A DNA stretch of 64,000 nucleotides from Phlegmacium glaucopus. Taxonomy: Eukaryota > Basidiomycota > Agaricomycetes > Agaricales > Cortinariaceae. Position 1 is the stretch's first letter. Every line of letters starts with the position of its first letter. Below, piece by piece: positions 30,928 through 44,192 of the stretch. The notes beneath the pieces are model-generated. The model worked only from the letters and a program-made list of their open reading frames with translations, had not been told where the DNA came from and ran no database searches. Position numbers and translations under genes: made by a program. The stretch is taken from NCBI GenBank assembly GCA_015039465.1, contig MU130157.1, positions 610,388 to 674,387 of the forward strand, in the 5' to 3' direction.

Positions 30928-33014
30928 ATGCCTTCAGTTCAACCATACATTTATGCAGAAAATGAAGAGAAACCATATAATCCTCACCCTCTTTTGACAT
31001 TTCTACAATCTCAGTCGCAGAATACCTTAACAAGACTGTATCAGAGACCATCATCATGTCTTTCCATATTTCGGTGGAACCTCTTTTCGGTGATCGGGAT
31101 GTCGTAACTCATCTAACCTATGATACATACAGATTGCTGGCTCCCTTGGAGAGACAAATCATTATGAACTTGCTGTGGCTTGAGTCTGCGATTGCCACAC
31201 AAGCCATGTCAGCTTGGGTTATTCGTGAAACCAAATGCGAAAAGTACAACTCACTTTTGTGAATTCAAGTTTTCGCGGGTAACGTGCTGATGGAGGAATG
31301 ATAGGCTTTATAACGATGCTCTGCAGACTTTAGGAAATCTGCACATTCTTCCAAAGTCTCCGGTCAAATTGGCGTTGAACGCCACGTTCAAGTCTAGCTT
31401 CCGGCAGGCCATTACTGGCGGGTATGTTTTAGTTCTTTTCCCCCTTATGTTTTATCAATGTTTCGGCTGACATACTCGAAAGAGGAACGAGTGGTAGCTT
31501 TGGTGTTCCTTCCGAAAAGGAGGATAAGAGACAACCCGCCGATTTGGAGACGCTTGATAGTTTTGCATTGGAAAAATGGGAGGTGAGGATATTGGTAGAT
31601 TCAATCCCCTTGAATTTCTTTTCAATTTGCGATGATAGACAATTTTGCACTATATGGTATCTTCGTCAAAATCAGGTCAACAACCAAGAAGGCCCTCTCA
31701 AGGCGTTTTGTTCCTCTTACAACGAAGTGGCCTAATGACCAGTTTCCAGTACGTGTCTAAGTTTTTTAAGTTATGATGGCCTCCGTTATTGAATGGAGAC
31801 TTCTTCAACCAGCAATTCTACAATTACATCAGCTGGATTCCAGTTCGTTCTTCATACGCCTAATGACCAACTGTGGGACCTTTTATTGCAATATTTCCAT
31901 CTCGCCGAGGTATTTTTTATGTGCCGTCCGCAATATTGGGTTGATTGTGCTGTTTCAGGAGCGGCAAATGGATTTGGTCGAGGTATTGGGGTTCATATTC
32001 ATGCTCTCGACCATGGAGCTTGGAAGAGTGATTATCTTCAGTGATTCCTCATCGAACGTTTAATTTGATGGCAGCTCGACAGGAATACTCTACCGAGAAT
32101 CTAAGCGGCACTCAAAAGGCTATGCTCGAGGACCTACGTGACTATGGACTCATTTGGCAGCGAAAGGTATGATTTTGGACACCTCTGGATGGCTTCTGAC
32201 CTCTCCGTCAAAGCCTACATCACGGCGTTTCAACCCCACCCGTCTTGCGACCACTCTGACTTCTTCTTCTCCACCGCTTCCTACCTCGACCGGCGGTAGT
32301 TCCGGACCTCAAGAAGGGTTCATTATCCTTGAAACTAATTATCGGGTATACGCCTATACAGGTATTCCAATTTGCGTAATAAATGTCTTCAAAAACGTTA
32401 TCTTACCTTCATTTAGACAATCCCTTACAAATCGCAGTTTTAGGGCTGTTTGTGTCGTTAAAGTATCGCTTCCCGAACCTCGTTGTAGGTTCTGTCACCC
32501 GAGAAAGTGTCAAGGAGGCGCTCTCCAGCGGAATATCTGCCGACCAAGTATTTTCGTGTTCGCCTTTGGGGCAGTTCATGCAATTAATGTCATCACCCAA
32601 TCCAGATCATCAGCTATCTAGTTACTCACGCCCACCCACAAATGCGGAAGAATGTGAGTACATGGCTGTGGTATTTTGGTCATCCGCTAATGACCACCGT
32701 CTTTTAGAATCCTTTAATACCTGTTACGGTTCAAGACCAGATAAGACTCTGGGAATTGGAAAGAAATCGTCTCAAATCACATGAAGGTTCGTCTTCTTTA
32801 CGAGAAATTGGGTAACATTGACTAATGCCAATGCTTGGCAGGTTACTTGTATACCGCCTTCCAGTCTCTAGCAGACTACGAGTTCGTTCTTAACTATGCG
32901 AAGGAGCTCAATGTTGTCCTTTGGGAGAATGCTTCAAAGCGCTGTTTCTTCGGTAGTTTGGATGGGCATGCTAACATCAAAGGATTCATTGAGAGACGGA
33001 AAATTCCTAGCTAG
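30928..33014 (+). CDS. TFB2: TFIIH subunit Tfb2 (p52), 470 aa
   Basis: Thirteen exons: 30928-31073, 31133-31243, 31305-31421, 31483-31582, 31639-31748, 31813-31909, 31959-32027, 32083-32166, 32214-32361, 32417-32547, 32606-32653, 32708-32786 and 32842-33014. The sum is 1413 nt. Family blocks are read in order: LTRLYQRPSSCLSIFRLL, RQIIMNLLWLES, GGGTSGSFGVPSE, SQGVLFLLQRSGLM, ERQMDLVEVLGFIFMLSTM, GTQKAMLEDLRDYGLIWQR, QEGFIILETNYRVYAYT, LKYRFPNLVVGS, and a C-terminal TFB2C-like KRCFFGSLDGHANIKGFIER. The protein anchors and stimulates the XPB helicase in TFIIH for transcription initiation and nucleotide excision repair. Length matches human p52 (462). The start ATG at 30928 is the only one in frame upstream of the conserved block. 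Confidence 0.94.
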
Positions 33015-33810
33015 TTAGGTTTGTGATATCCTTTTGGTGGTGCCCGCTCGCGATGCGATGCCATTATTATTCCTAATAGGGGTTCTCTAAAAATCTTAAT
33101 TAACTATTAGGTGTATTCCGTCATCCATGAACGATTTGAAACCCCAAAATCCAAAGAATCCCAACCCTGGTATATCGATTCAATACAATTTTCACCTTCT
33201 TTGGTGAGTAGTAGCGCACACTCTAAACCGCGCACTTTGTTCAATACCGGTTCTTTTGCCTTCTATCACAGTTTTCACCCATTATAAACTTTTCAGTGCC
33301 GCCTTCTTGCCTTGCTGGATTCGTCCAAATGCTCTCATTGTATTACAACCACACTGAATAATTCATGGAGACCGTTTATTAACAAATTCATCGGAGATTT
33401 GACTAGGAAATTGGAAATTGGTCAAAGTTGATACACGGCGAACAACAGTGGCTACATATGGTCCAAGGAACCCTTTAACGTGAATACTGCCGAGATTCGC
33501 GGAATCGAATACACAGCATTGCTTTTCCTCTGAATTGCTGGCATAAGCCTGATTTATATCTAAAGATATTCATATCCCAGACAAGTGAAGTTTCCTCTGC
33601 GAGTGACCCTCAAAGTCTGAAGATAAATATTAACAATCATTTGATATGTCAGATCCGTGCGTGAGATAGCTAGCTCTATGATGATGATATGTACAGGTAG
33701 AAGAAAAATGCCGGGCATAACAAAAATCGCGTGTGTGGTACGTATTTCTCAAGAAATGTTGACAGCAAAAAAAAAAAAGGCCTCTGAGTCCGTTGATAAG
33801 TTTTTTGAAA
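33015..33810. other. Intergenic, nothing recognised
   Basis: Tail-to-tail spacer between TFB2 and the WOPR gene. It contains A/T-rich stretches and a poly-A run at 33768-33778, with no coding signal. Confidence 0.5.
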
Positions 33811-35622
33811 TTAAGAATCACGGAAACCCTCAACATTCGTAAATTCATCAGGACTTGGGATGGACGTAGAGTTGGAAGAGTAGGACCCGTCGTAAGATAG
33901 AGGAGACTGGGTAATAGAGTGAAGGGTTGGCGTAGTCATGAGGTTGTTGTCAGTTGAAGTCCAGGACGAGGTATAAGTTGGAGTATTATGGTACCCTTGG
34001 GAAGAGAAAGGCATCGTTGGAGAGGATGAGAAAGAGTTGGTCGCGGGCTGTGGATTGCACCTTCGAGGATCCCTTGCGCTGTCTGGCGTGTCTCTAGAAT
34101 GCCAGTGCAGACGTTGTAGTGCACCCTCGCGAGTTCCTGTTGAATGTGGGGGATATCGGAGTGGGAAATTCGGAGCCATAGTCTCATGATCTCTGCGCGG
34201 AACAATCTGACTGTCGTCATATATGTTGTTGGCTCTTATCCTTGGTCGTTCTGGATATAAACCACCACCGGAGGAGGTTGACGACGACGACGACGATTCG
34301 TGTGACTGTCCTTGCCAGCGTCCGGACTGAGGGTGAAGCGATGGCCAAGTTTCGGAGTGCATGACGCTTCCGTCTCGCCTGCGGCTCATTGTATGTCCTG
34401 AAGACAGCGCAGTCCCCCCGGATGGAGACCAACTCATGTCCTGACGATGAAGTGGGGATAGCATACTTTCATTCTGTCCCGGCCACTTCTCATTCGGAAC
34501 CCCTCGACCATAAACACTGGAACTTGTACTTGTATGTCCTGAACCGAGTGGATAAAGGGAGCTTCCATGGAATGGATTCTCGACAGGAGATGTAGGGCTG
34601 CCCTGAGACGACCAAGTTGGTGACCCTGGGATAGTGTATCCGCTGTCCTCAACCTTGCATTCCACGGGTTCGAGATCCTCAGCTTCACTACTGGGCCTTT
34701 GCTCAGGGAATGGTCATCTGCGTTTTACTGAACACTCACAAAAGCCTTGGCTTCCCATCAGGGCCAATCTCCACCTTGGGAGGAACACGAAAGGTTGTCA
34801 AACGAAAAATGTGAGGCGGCATGTACAAGCTCATGATATCCGACCGCGTCGATGGTCTCTGTAATATTGCCAAGAGCTTTGTGTTGAGTGGAGTATAGAA
34901 TGTGTTTACCCATTCGACTTACCTTCAGATTTCCAGATCGTATATCTTCTGATGTATAGTATGAAATAAGGTGCAAATGGGTCGGCTCTGGACCCGACTC
35001 TTGTATAACGACGGTGATCGTCTACAACGATCACACGAATCCATAGGTCAACATCCTGTTTTAACGGAGACCATGATGATTCACCTTCTTTATGAGTCCT
35101 CCAACCTTGAAGGTGCCTTGGTCGCCACCCCCATTCGTCCTGAAACCCAAAGATGTCTGATCTGGAGAACTTTTGCCAGTCAGGGATCGAGTCGGGGAGT
35201 CATCATGGGGGTAAGGTTTCTTATGGCCTCTGCTGCTTGTTCTTTCATTGATTTCCCGATACACCTGAATTATGTTAACAGGATAATCAGGCTCCAGACT
35301 GATGCGAGTCATACCAGAAAGTTGCCCACAATGCGGGATGGGGACCACAAAAGCCCATCTGCGATGACACCAGGTTAAACACAAACTCTAAGTTACAGCG
35401 ATAAGTAGCTAGAGACTCACCAGTCCACCGCTTGATCTGGCTTTCTTGGACGCAGAAGATGAAGACAGCGCCGGATTTAATCATAGTCCTTCGCTCAGAG
35501 TCGTTGAGTCGTCGAGTGATGCGAGGAATGACGCCTTGTCGTGCTGCATGGATGAGGCGTAGAGCATTGACGGTGGTTTCAACATAGCCAACGAATGGAG
35601 GTACGTCTGGGTTACTCGTCAT
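33811..35622 (-). CDS. Gti1/Pac2 (WOPR) family transcription regulator, 509 aa
   Basis: Six exons: 35622-35421, 35358-35315, 35264-35085, 35021-34923, 34858-34740 and 34696-33811. The start is ATG 35622 (MTSNPDVPPF). WOPRa covers about residues 6-100: FVGYVETTVNALRLIHAARQ, GVIPRITRRLNDSER, GAVFIF, RWTDGLLWSPSRIVGNFLVY. WOPRb covers about 130-200: LIKKTITVVIQ, LHLISYYTSEDI, RPSTRSDIMSLYMP, FRVPPKVEIGPDG. The remaining 300 residues are Ser/Pro/Gly-rich and disordered. WOPR proteins (Wor1, Ryp1, Sge1, Gti1, Pac2) bind DNA and control morphology switching, conjugation or virulence. Which subgroup this belongs to cannot be told here. It is nuclear by inference. Confidence 0.92.
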
Positions 35623-37665
35623 CTTGCTATGCTCGAGCTTGAGGTTGTTGGACAATTGAGAGGTTGTGTGGGTTGAGTTGCGGGGAAGGTGAGCCTCTTT
35701 ATCATCCGTCCTTTGCTCCCAATTTTTGTAGAATCAATCTGGTTCCGGATCGATAAACCATAGGTCCTAACTTGCGACTTTTCTACGTCTCACCTTACCA
35801 TACATCGGCATCCAATAACCTTTACAAGGTATTGGGGGGGAGGGGGGGCAACGTTACTCGAAGCCCTGTTTACATGACATATTTGACGCCACCTGTCATC
35901 TGTCTTCTCCAGTAATTTTCTCAATTTTGTTTATACCAGGATAAAAGTTTGCGCTGAACTAGCTGAATCAGGTCAAATCTTGCTATGGACGAATCCGTTC
36001 TCCTGGGATGAAGATCTGATGTTTCCAGTGCCCCATGTGTACTTCCTATCTGAAAGCGGACTTCACGCTTGGTTCTCTCCGATATATGTAATCCTAGGAT
36101 ACATCCATCCTCGCGCCCGGTCTTCTCGACCCTCTCCGAAACAACTTTTTTTTCATTTGTGGATAGAAGGGAACATGCGTCCTTTTTGTGCTGTTAATTC
36201 GAGAGTCAAAAGGTCCAATCATATGGACAACCTATTACTAGAAGGAATGGGAATCGCTCACTTTCCTCAAGGCCTCTTTGACTCGTTCTCCGTGGACCAG
36301 TTTACACAATCGGTCCGTTCGCTCGATTAGTAGTTCAACATTAATATGGACTCGCCCCAGGAACAAACGCCATTATCGATCTTATGATAGTTTCCAGCTT
36401 CTAACGGCATAGTAAGATACTGAACCTCATGGTCAAAGAAGAGCATGAGACTTTGCTTTCCTTTGTGGTGTGTTTATTATATATACGGGGGTGGGCTTAA
36501 TAATGAAAAGAATTTTTTGTTGTTGTTTCATCTTACCAGAACGATGAGATCTGATAAATAGGTTTCCCTGGCCCCTACTCCGAGGGACAGGGTTGGATAG
36601 AGTTTATTCGCTTGGCATATAGTTTACGTTGAAGATTCTTTAGTTTTCAATATCCAATTTCAAAAATGTGAGGTTGAATTTGTTCAAGGTCTGCCAGATA
36701 TGGTAAAAGAAGGGGGGGTGGACCGATTTCAAAGCCAGCGAATATTGACAATGGTCGTGGGCGCCTTAAGGGTCTTTCAAATCAAAAACGTTCATACCCG
36801 AAACGGTTATACGAGTTAGTTCTAAACCTTGTGGACCGGCACCTGAACGATTTCAATAACGTCTCTAATGACTGCGACCAAACTTGATAAATGAATAAAA
36901 GGGGTTGCAACCATGTATACACTGGCATTCCCATTTCAAACTAAAAAGAATCTGATGTGATATATCTGTACTAAAAATAAACTTATATTGGCTGTGATAA
37001 CTGGGAAGTAAGGCGAGGGAACACAAAAGAAGGCTAATACAATAAGGATACATAAAGGAGATTGCTAGAAAAGAAAAAAAAGGCCTTAAGAAGGCCTTGG
37101 GAAAGATGAAAGAAAAAAATAGATCTACTATGGAAGGGAAGAATGATGTAGGTGGTTGGTCTCGAACCCGTTGTTATCTTACCGGGTCTCCTATAACTTG
37201 TCAGTTTTGTACACTGCAAAGCCTCCTTCGTAGCCTATGGTGTTTATTTGAGTCGATGTTTCGCGCCAACGACCAACAAAGCTCTGGTCATGTAGATAAC
37301 CTTTAAATATCCATTTTCCCAGGTATTCTTGGCCTGGGTCAGTCTACCAAAACCCCGGAAAAATAATATATTTAGTACATAGACTTAAAGAAAGACAGAG
37401 TGGATACGTACGGGGAAACGCAAAAGAACGACCAGACCATCCCACGGTCTCACTCGTCCATGTATCGTGAAATGACCCCAGGCGTCTCCGTACCGCTCTC
37501 CGGTCTGTGTCCAAAATAGGTGGGCAAACATATGGACAGCAACAACGTAAACTCAACTCACTTTCCCAGTTATTAATATATCACAAACACCACTGGAGAG
37601 ATGACTGTCTCTAACCATTAATAACCAAAAATCAAACCAAAAAGGTTATAAAATCGTTTGAAACC
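35623..37665. other. Intergenic, likely long WOPR promoter
   Basis: About 2 kb between two minus-strand genes. It has a G-run (35837-35850). A 116-codon frame at 35980-36330 has no recognisable family. AGGCCTTAAGAAGGCCT is a short palindromic word near 37080. Long upstream regions are common for WOPR genes, so regulatory content is plausible but not visible. Confidence 0.4.
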
Positions 37666-39525
37666 TCACCATACTGTATCCACATATCGCTCGTCGTCGT
37701 CGATATACGAATTCGACGGGAGATTGCGATCTGGATCCTCTGAACTGTGCAGCGATCCTGAATCGGCAATCTCCTCGTCGGATTCACTCGAAATCCAAAC
37801 CGTTTTGAGCTTATCACACGCAGATTTCGAATAAGGAGCCTCACTCCTGGGAACAAAAGTTTCGTATCGCGCAGTTTTACCAGTGGTTGGGTCATAGACC
37901 TCAAGGCCGTCCTGAGCTTCGTAATCAGTAGAACAATGCAGATTAAAAATAGGCGGGCGCACTTCGAGATGAGTGAACAAAAGTCCTCGCGGCAACCATG
38001 CATTCAAGATATCATCACAGGAATTTTCATCTAGCCCAGCTTGCAGAGGTTCATTGGGAATCAGGCAGTGATGTTCTTGTAATTCCCAATATAGCGGTTT
38101 TGGGGCGATTGAAACATTGAGCGGGTTCAGTTCTACGCCAGTCAACACGGAGGTCATTGGCAGGTAAAATGCAACCTGCATGGCCCAGTTTGAGATATAA
38201 TCTTTGATAGAAGACGAAAAGAATAGATACCAGAAAGCGACCTGCCCAGGAGCCTGTCATTGAGCCAACCTTAAAGACAGTCCCTCGCAATGGCGTGTCA
38301 CTAATGCGAAGGTCTTGACATCCAACCAGGCGGTTCCAATCTTCATCATATCGTTTACTTCCATGCTCAAGAAGCAACTCTTCTTCGTCGAGGTCTTCAA
38401 CGAACTGTGTATCGATGATAGTGGTACAACGATTCATTGTTGGGATGCGATTTTCGTAGTGGAAGTCCATTATATCCTCCAGTGTAGGACCAGTAAACTC
38501 TTGTGCTATGGCGTCGGCCCTATTTCGTGGCAAGCTGGAGGCATGTGGGGGGAAAGTGGCTTCAGTTTGCATTGATTCAATCCTCAAGACGTAGTTGAGC
38601 AAAGCAGCTGGGGTCGCTACTGGTGCGGAAATCTTGAGAGTGTGTGAATAGTGTATGAGCTCAGAAACGGGGGGCGGTCCAACATCGATCGAAGCGAAGG
38701 CTTCTGCGCCGCTGCAAAGTGGTAAATTAAAATAAAGGTCGGGGCCGTAAACCGAAGAGTGCTGGAAAAGGAATGGTTAAACAATGGTGTGCAGTAGGCA
38801 TAGAGCAGGCCCTTACTCGGTGTGCTGTGACAACAAACGACTGTAGAATTCCCATAACAAGTTGTCGAAAGTTGGGATTTTCGCTTGTGATTTGATCTAT
38901 AACAGGCAGGCTTTTCAGCATGAGTACATTTATTTACCGTCAAAAGTGTTTACCTCGGGATGCAGTCATCCACATTATCCAGACCAGTAAGGAATCTAGT
39001 GTGGGATTCCGGTACCAGGCCAAATCGTGAGGTCGCGATCGATAAATGATCACCGACTGGAGATACGCAGGAAGTCCTGCGTAGTCGATAAGTTGTTTTT
39101 CGTTTTTCCCGTCGTTTTCAGACATCCTGCAGGAGTTATGAACAGGTGTTTTCCCAAAAAGGTTATAATACTCACATAAGATAACATGTCCATACATCGT
39201 CTGGGTTGAATTCCTTTGCCTTTATCCGTTTCAAGGCCTGGAACCGTTTGACCAGTTCGCTTGCTAAACATGTGGTCGTGTGCCATCGCATGGATAGACG
39301 CCGAAGGATGGCAGCCACATTGAATTTGAAGCGGAAGATTCTCGCTAGTAGATGTGATAGGTTTACCCTATATATCTTGTTATATATGTCCCGCGAGACA
39401 AGTGCCAGGGAATATAAATCGGACGGTGGTCCCAGGAATGTTTCCTGTGATGCGATTGTGTAAAATGCGATTCTTTGCCAGATTTCGCTTGTCAGGATTC
39501 CAATTGAGACTTGAGGGAGGAACAT
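37666..39525 (-). CDS. F-box domain protein, 547 aa
   Basis: Five exons: 39525-39176, 39126-38954, 38896-38817, 38761-38231 and 38175-37666, sum 1644 nt. The N-terminus (ILTSEIWQRIAFYTIAS, then SDLYSLALVSRDIYN, about residues 9-50) fits an F-box, followed by an agaric-typical LLARIFRFKFN and LVKRFQALKRIK block. The middle part (KQLIDYAGLPAYLQ, VAFYLPMTSVLTGVELNP) is conserved-looking but unassigned. The C-terminus is acidic (SSESDEEIADSGS, DDDERYVDT). F-box proteins recruit substrates to SCF ubiquitin ligases through Skp1. The substrate-binding part is not of the LRR, WD40 or Kelch type. The true start at 39525 is the first ATG before the F-box. Confidence 0.78.
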
Positions 39526-42500
39526 TGTATCCAAGAGGGGAGACTCTTCTGAGAGTAGGGGATGTACTGCCTTTTTATGAAGAAGGTCAGAGCGGGATCA
39601 CATTTTCTGAGTTTCATGATGTGATCGCCGCGCTTCCATGTCCAATTTCAGAATATCCCGTCATCTATATAGGGTTCAAGCACAGGATACCTGCCTTACG
39701 TTGTATAAATCCATCATTCTTATTGTTAGCCAACAACGGTGAGATTCCATTTCTGGGGTTCTGGAGAATATCATTGTTGAAAGACAAGAATGGAGTTCAT
39801 TGTAGTAGTACTGCTTGCTGGAGGGATTGCCAGCTGTTCAACGTCGAGAGCAACGGGAGCGATCGGTGTCAATCGAATTAGCTTTACGTTAGATCTGATC
39901 CTCAGAACCCATATATGGTTCGTGGCACACACCCCCGAATTATATTGTTCGCTCCAGTATGGTTAAATTTTTTAGCGGCACGGATCAGGCATCTGGCGAG
40001 GCCGGAGTAGTTGGCACTAAATTCAGCAGAAATTCACAGATCTGGCATGCTTTACTATACATAGATTCTGACCATCTCAGACTGCTTAGAGATATAGTGT
40101 ACGAACGTCCGGACGCTAGGAATTCCGAATCAAACCTCGACCGAAAAATTCCTCATCTGAACTCCGCAAGCGGCATAGTAGGTACCGACTCTCCGGATCA
40201 AAGTAACATTCAGGTTAGCGGCATTACACAACCTCTTTGAGAAATCCTTTTTTGGAAAATATTTTGTACGTCTTTCGTTCAGGATTAATTGGCAGGATGG
40301 AGTCATGAATACAAGTTGCAAGAATGCAGGCGGACACCTTGTTATTGTCCGGAAAATATAGAAATATCTAATAAGTATAGAGGGTTCTACATGTTGTAAT
40401 CGTATTATATACTCGCTTGCAGGGAAGTAATGGATTTCATTTGCTCAATATTGAGAAAGGCTAGCTGGTGCGGCTCAGAACTTTAAAAATTTATGAACTC
40501 GTATTGGAACCAAATCAGTGGATTATGGAAGACTTGTCTAGTATCTACTAATACTTCATGCATACAGTCTCATCCATCGCTTCTCCGACTGGGTACGATT
40601 CTATGATGTATATAGTGCAAGGGATATTACTCATGCAACAATAACAATGAATCAGCGACTCCAAGCTGATCATCAACTGTTTGACAATGATCGTGACAGG
40701 TCGCCGCGAACTGAGATGTAAGTATACCCTGCAGACAAATTTTTGATTTATTGCAGCGTTCACTATTGAATTATATCATGACATTAATGACATGCGTGTT
40801 TACCGCCCCAACGGTTATTATTGGCAGCGGTACCACTGACCTGTTACCTGTATGTATCGCTTGACATTCCCTGGGTGCCGTCACTCGAAAATACAATTAT
40901 TCCTGATCAGCGATTTTTTAAAAAGGACTTTAAGATCAATAGCGTTCCCGTTGCGTTTTGACAACTTTCATCTGCCCGGTCCGAGTCGTCCATGGAAGCC
41001 AGGCTTAGAATCTATCTTCTTGTGGATATGACAAAGGTGCCTACATTGTATAAGCCTGTAAGGCAACGCCTCCTAAAAGCGTGGATAGTTCCACTTCAAG
41101 AACTTGGCGCATCGAGTGTGACACCTACTACGAAACATATTCCACGCGGCAACGCTTCCGAGCGAGAGAAAGTATATATCTCACTCTGCCCTTTAAGGAA
41201 ATAGCATGGGCACAGCCCACACGGCTGCTTTTAAAGGTGCGAAATGCTAAAAATTGTAAAGGACAGGTAAGAAACAGGCCACATGGCTGCTTTTAATGGT
41301 GCGAAATGCTAAAAATTATAAAGGACAGGCAGGAACCCGGCCCATGGCATCATAGGTAGGGCCATCAGCCAGTTTCACACTCAGTTACTTCGCAAGCGCC
41401 GGGAAAAAACGGCAAGTCAGGTGGGGGGGAAACTGAAAAAAGGCCCGGGGAAGCCTGTCTGAAGACAGTAAATATATAGATAAAAAATATATATATAAGA
41501 AGAAAATAAGTAAAAAGAAGACAAAAGTTAATACGTTGTGTAAATAGATAAAAAGTAAATATAGAACAGGGTCAAACGATTGATTAGCCAGGAGGTAGAG
41601 GTGTGTTGTCACCCGTTATAACCACCGAGCAGGAGTGATAAATAAAATATGTCATTGAGCTCACTGTCCGACACTAGAAAAACAGGCACAAGCTGGACCA
41701 CTGTTGTACATGTAGCCATAGCTATAAGCACTGCCCTCACGAAGTGCGTGAGCATCCCTCTTAACCCTAAGAAATGGGAAGGTCTAAAAAGCGAATTTCG
41801 TTATAATTGTGGAGCACAATGGAGCTAATGGAGCATGCTGCATAAAGGACGACCTTCCAGCTTTTTTTAACTTGATGCTATTCATAGGTTGGTGCATCCG
41901 ATCTGGAAACTACGATACGAATGGAAAGTTTCAAGGCCGGAGGACCCAGAAAAGATCCAGTCTGTTAACAAATAAAATGCAAGTGCATAATGGTTACATA
42001 CTAAAGTTAGCGTTAGCACATGCCTAAGAGCGTGTTTCTCTGTGGTGACCCCTCACTCCCCGTCCCCCTTTTCCTCCTCTGCAGGGTGGAATCTTCTGCA
42101 ACCATGCTTGGACTCTAGGTTAACCGCCAGTGTTGTCGTTTACTTACTACTTAGCTTCACCCAAAGCAGAAAAAAAAACAAAAACGAAGTTATCATTGTC
42201 TGACATTGTTGTTGAATACCATACCAGTCCCCACAAGCGCAGGATTTCGATGACGTTGGTCTACCATCCAAATCCCCGGATCATACTCACAGTTTGATGC
42301 TGTCCCCCGAAGGTACTATAAATAGATCCCGTTAGAAATTTTGGGAAAGTATCCAGCAGGATGGTGTGATCCCCTCAACGGGGAAAGTCAGTGCCAGGTG
42401 TTTCGTTTAAGCGCCCCATTCTCTGGTTCAGATTATCCACACAGTCATGATCGCCATCTGGTTTGAACTGGCTTTTGATCCCGATGTAATAATCCCCCCA

Positions 42501-42910
42501 CCTAGACTTACGAACTTGATGTAGAGGTTATCGTAAATTCTCAATCTGTTCATCGACAGTGACCTATTCAAGCTCAAGCATTTTTTCTCCGGAACTTTTA
42601 TTTGGAATTGAGCTTCGAGATAGAGCTTCGACATTATTTTTTATTCCTAGCGACGAAATTTGGGATGTACATTCCCTTCTTAGCGGGGAACAGATGACGG
42701 TTGGCAAATTTCATTTGCTTGTAGATCATCCACGGAAACCTCTGGAAACTGAGCGACATTTAGAGAGAAATCAGATTTGAAGTCTACTATATTTCTTGAT
42801 TAACAATCATTCCATATCAAGGTTACTCGCAATCAGTTGGGTCCCAGTCAGTTACTAGACCTGTGTATAATTTAGTCATGAATAATCTCTGATATACGAT
42901 AAAAGATAAT
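39526..42910. other. Gene-poor 3.4-kb stretch
   Basis: No gene supported. Open frames such as 40992-41204 (70 codons) or 42559-42780 have no recognised family. It contains the 62-bp tandem duplication listed separately and an A/T-rich low-complexity patch at 41460-41560. Confidence 0.45.
41217..41340. repeat. 62-bp direct tandem duplication
   Basis: Two adjacent copies (41217-41278 and 41279-41340), each beginning CCACAyGGCTGCTTTTAA and containing GGTGCGAAATGCTAAAAATT. They differ at several positions, mostly at the 3' end. Confidence 0.85.
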
Positions 42911-44192
42911 CTAACCTTCGTCTAGACCGTCCAAGCTGGAGACGTCGTCTTCGGAGAGCTGAAAGTCAAAAATCTGACTATTTTCTATAATTCTTTGCTT
43001 TGAGACCGATTTGGGTAGTGGCACGTAGCCCTAGGAACAGAAATCATGCCGAGTCAAGCAAACCGATGTATCAGGAGAATTACGAGTAACTGCACCTTTT
43101 GCAGTGAATAGCGAAGCAAGATTTGGGAAGGCTTTTTGTTATATTTTTGGCTGAGAGCAACGAGTTGGGGGTGGTCGAACCGAAGCCCTCGTACCAGCGG
43201 CGCCCAAGCCTTCAATGCATAATTAGTAGGACAGTTAGAAATTTTGCTTAACCAATCCGGAACATGCACATACTTCCAAGACCATACCGTATCTTTTGGA
43301 AAACGCCACAATTTCGGGACGGACCATGAAGGGATGTAAATCAATCTGCGGGTTCAATGCTAGTCAGCCACTGTATGGGGTACCCATGTATGAATCCTTG
43401 GATATCACGGCATACTTGGTGAACAACGGGTAGGGGTAGTCCGGATTCTACTAGTTCTTTCATGTGCGAGATGCCAAATGTACTAATGCCAATACTTCTG
43501 AGTAGACCTCCTGATTCCCTCTGGAAGTCACAGACTGCTCTCCAGCTGTCCATTCGGGCCTTCGGGCCACCCAATGGACCATGAATCAGATAGAGGTCAA
43601 TATAACCCAGGCCACATGCATCAAGTGAACGTTGAATGGCTTGTTTAACATTAGCATAACCGTTGTTCATCTTAAGTTTAGTTGTGTAGAATATGGTCGA
43701 GCGGGCAGTGCCAGTCACTTTGCAGAAGTCATTGATGGCCGCTCCGACTTCTTTTTCATTCTCGTACCACGCAGCAGAGTCCTGGAAACCATAGATCAGA
43801 AGACAGATCGACAGTATCATTATCTCCAACATCTAGAACTGACGATATGACGATAACCGGTCTGAAAAAGGGGTGGCCAACACGTTGATTGAGCCGAATA
43901 CAAAGGAATCTAAAGATAGTGAATGCCATACCTCTAGGGCCGATGTGACCCCCCTGTACGCGTCTTTCCCATTCGATTCATATGTGCCTATTATAATTAA
44001 TTGCACATGGGATAATTTCCTCCAAAGTTCTTGAGAGGGAAGTTCATACCGTAGCCCAACACCGGAATCTCGTTACCGTCCCGTAGCTAGTACACATACT
44101 CCGTGAATACACTTCAAAGGTTGATCTTTGTGCTAGGATCCAGAAGGTGCTTGTCCCACCTTAACAACAGTGCCGATATTTAGTTCGCTCAT
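42911..44192 (-). CDS. Aldo/keto reductase, 271 aa
   Basis: Eight exons: 44192-44160, 44086-44050, 43987-43932, 43861-43844, 43781-43416, 43345-43274, 43209-43096 and 43030-42911, sum 816 nt. One exon is only 18 nt (TGYRHI). All catalytic residues of the family are in place: Asp49 (YRHIDSA), Tyr54 (AAWYENE), Lys83 (FYTTKLKM) and His115 (YLIHGPLGG). [14 protein letters not shown] near the C-terminus is the NADPH-phosphate binding motif. The length is slightly short for the family because the C-terminal loop is short. It should reduce aldehydes or ketones with NADPH in the cytosol. The substrate cannot be inferred. Confidence 0.92.

Noticed and set aside
35980..36330. 116-codon plus-strand frame
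   Set aside because: No family, no splice partners, and situated in the presumed promoter of the WOPR gene.
37150..37200. tRNA-like B box (GGGTTCGAGACC on the minus strand)
   Set aside because: The presumed T stem does not pair (ACGGG against CCAAC), no acceptor partner or A box is visible upstream, and no T-run terminator follows.
39354..39881. 175-codon plus-strand frame
   Set aside because: It overlaps the first exon and promoter of the F-box gene in antisense and has no recognisable family or codon pattern.
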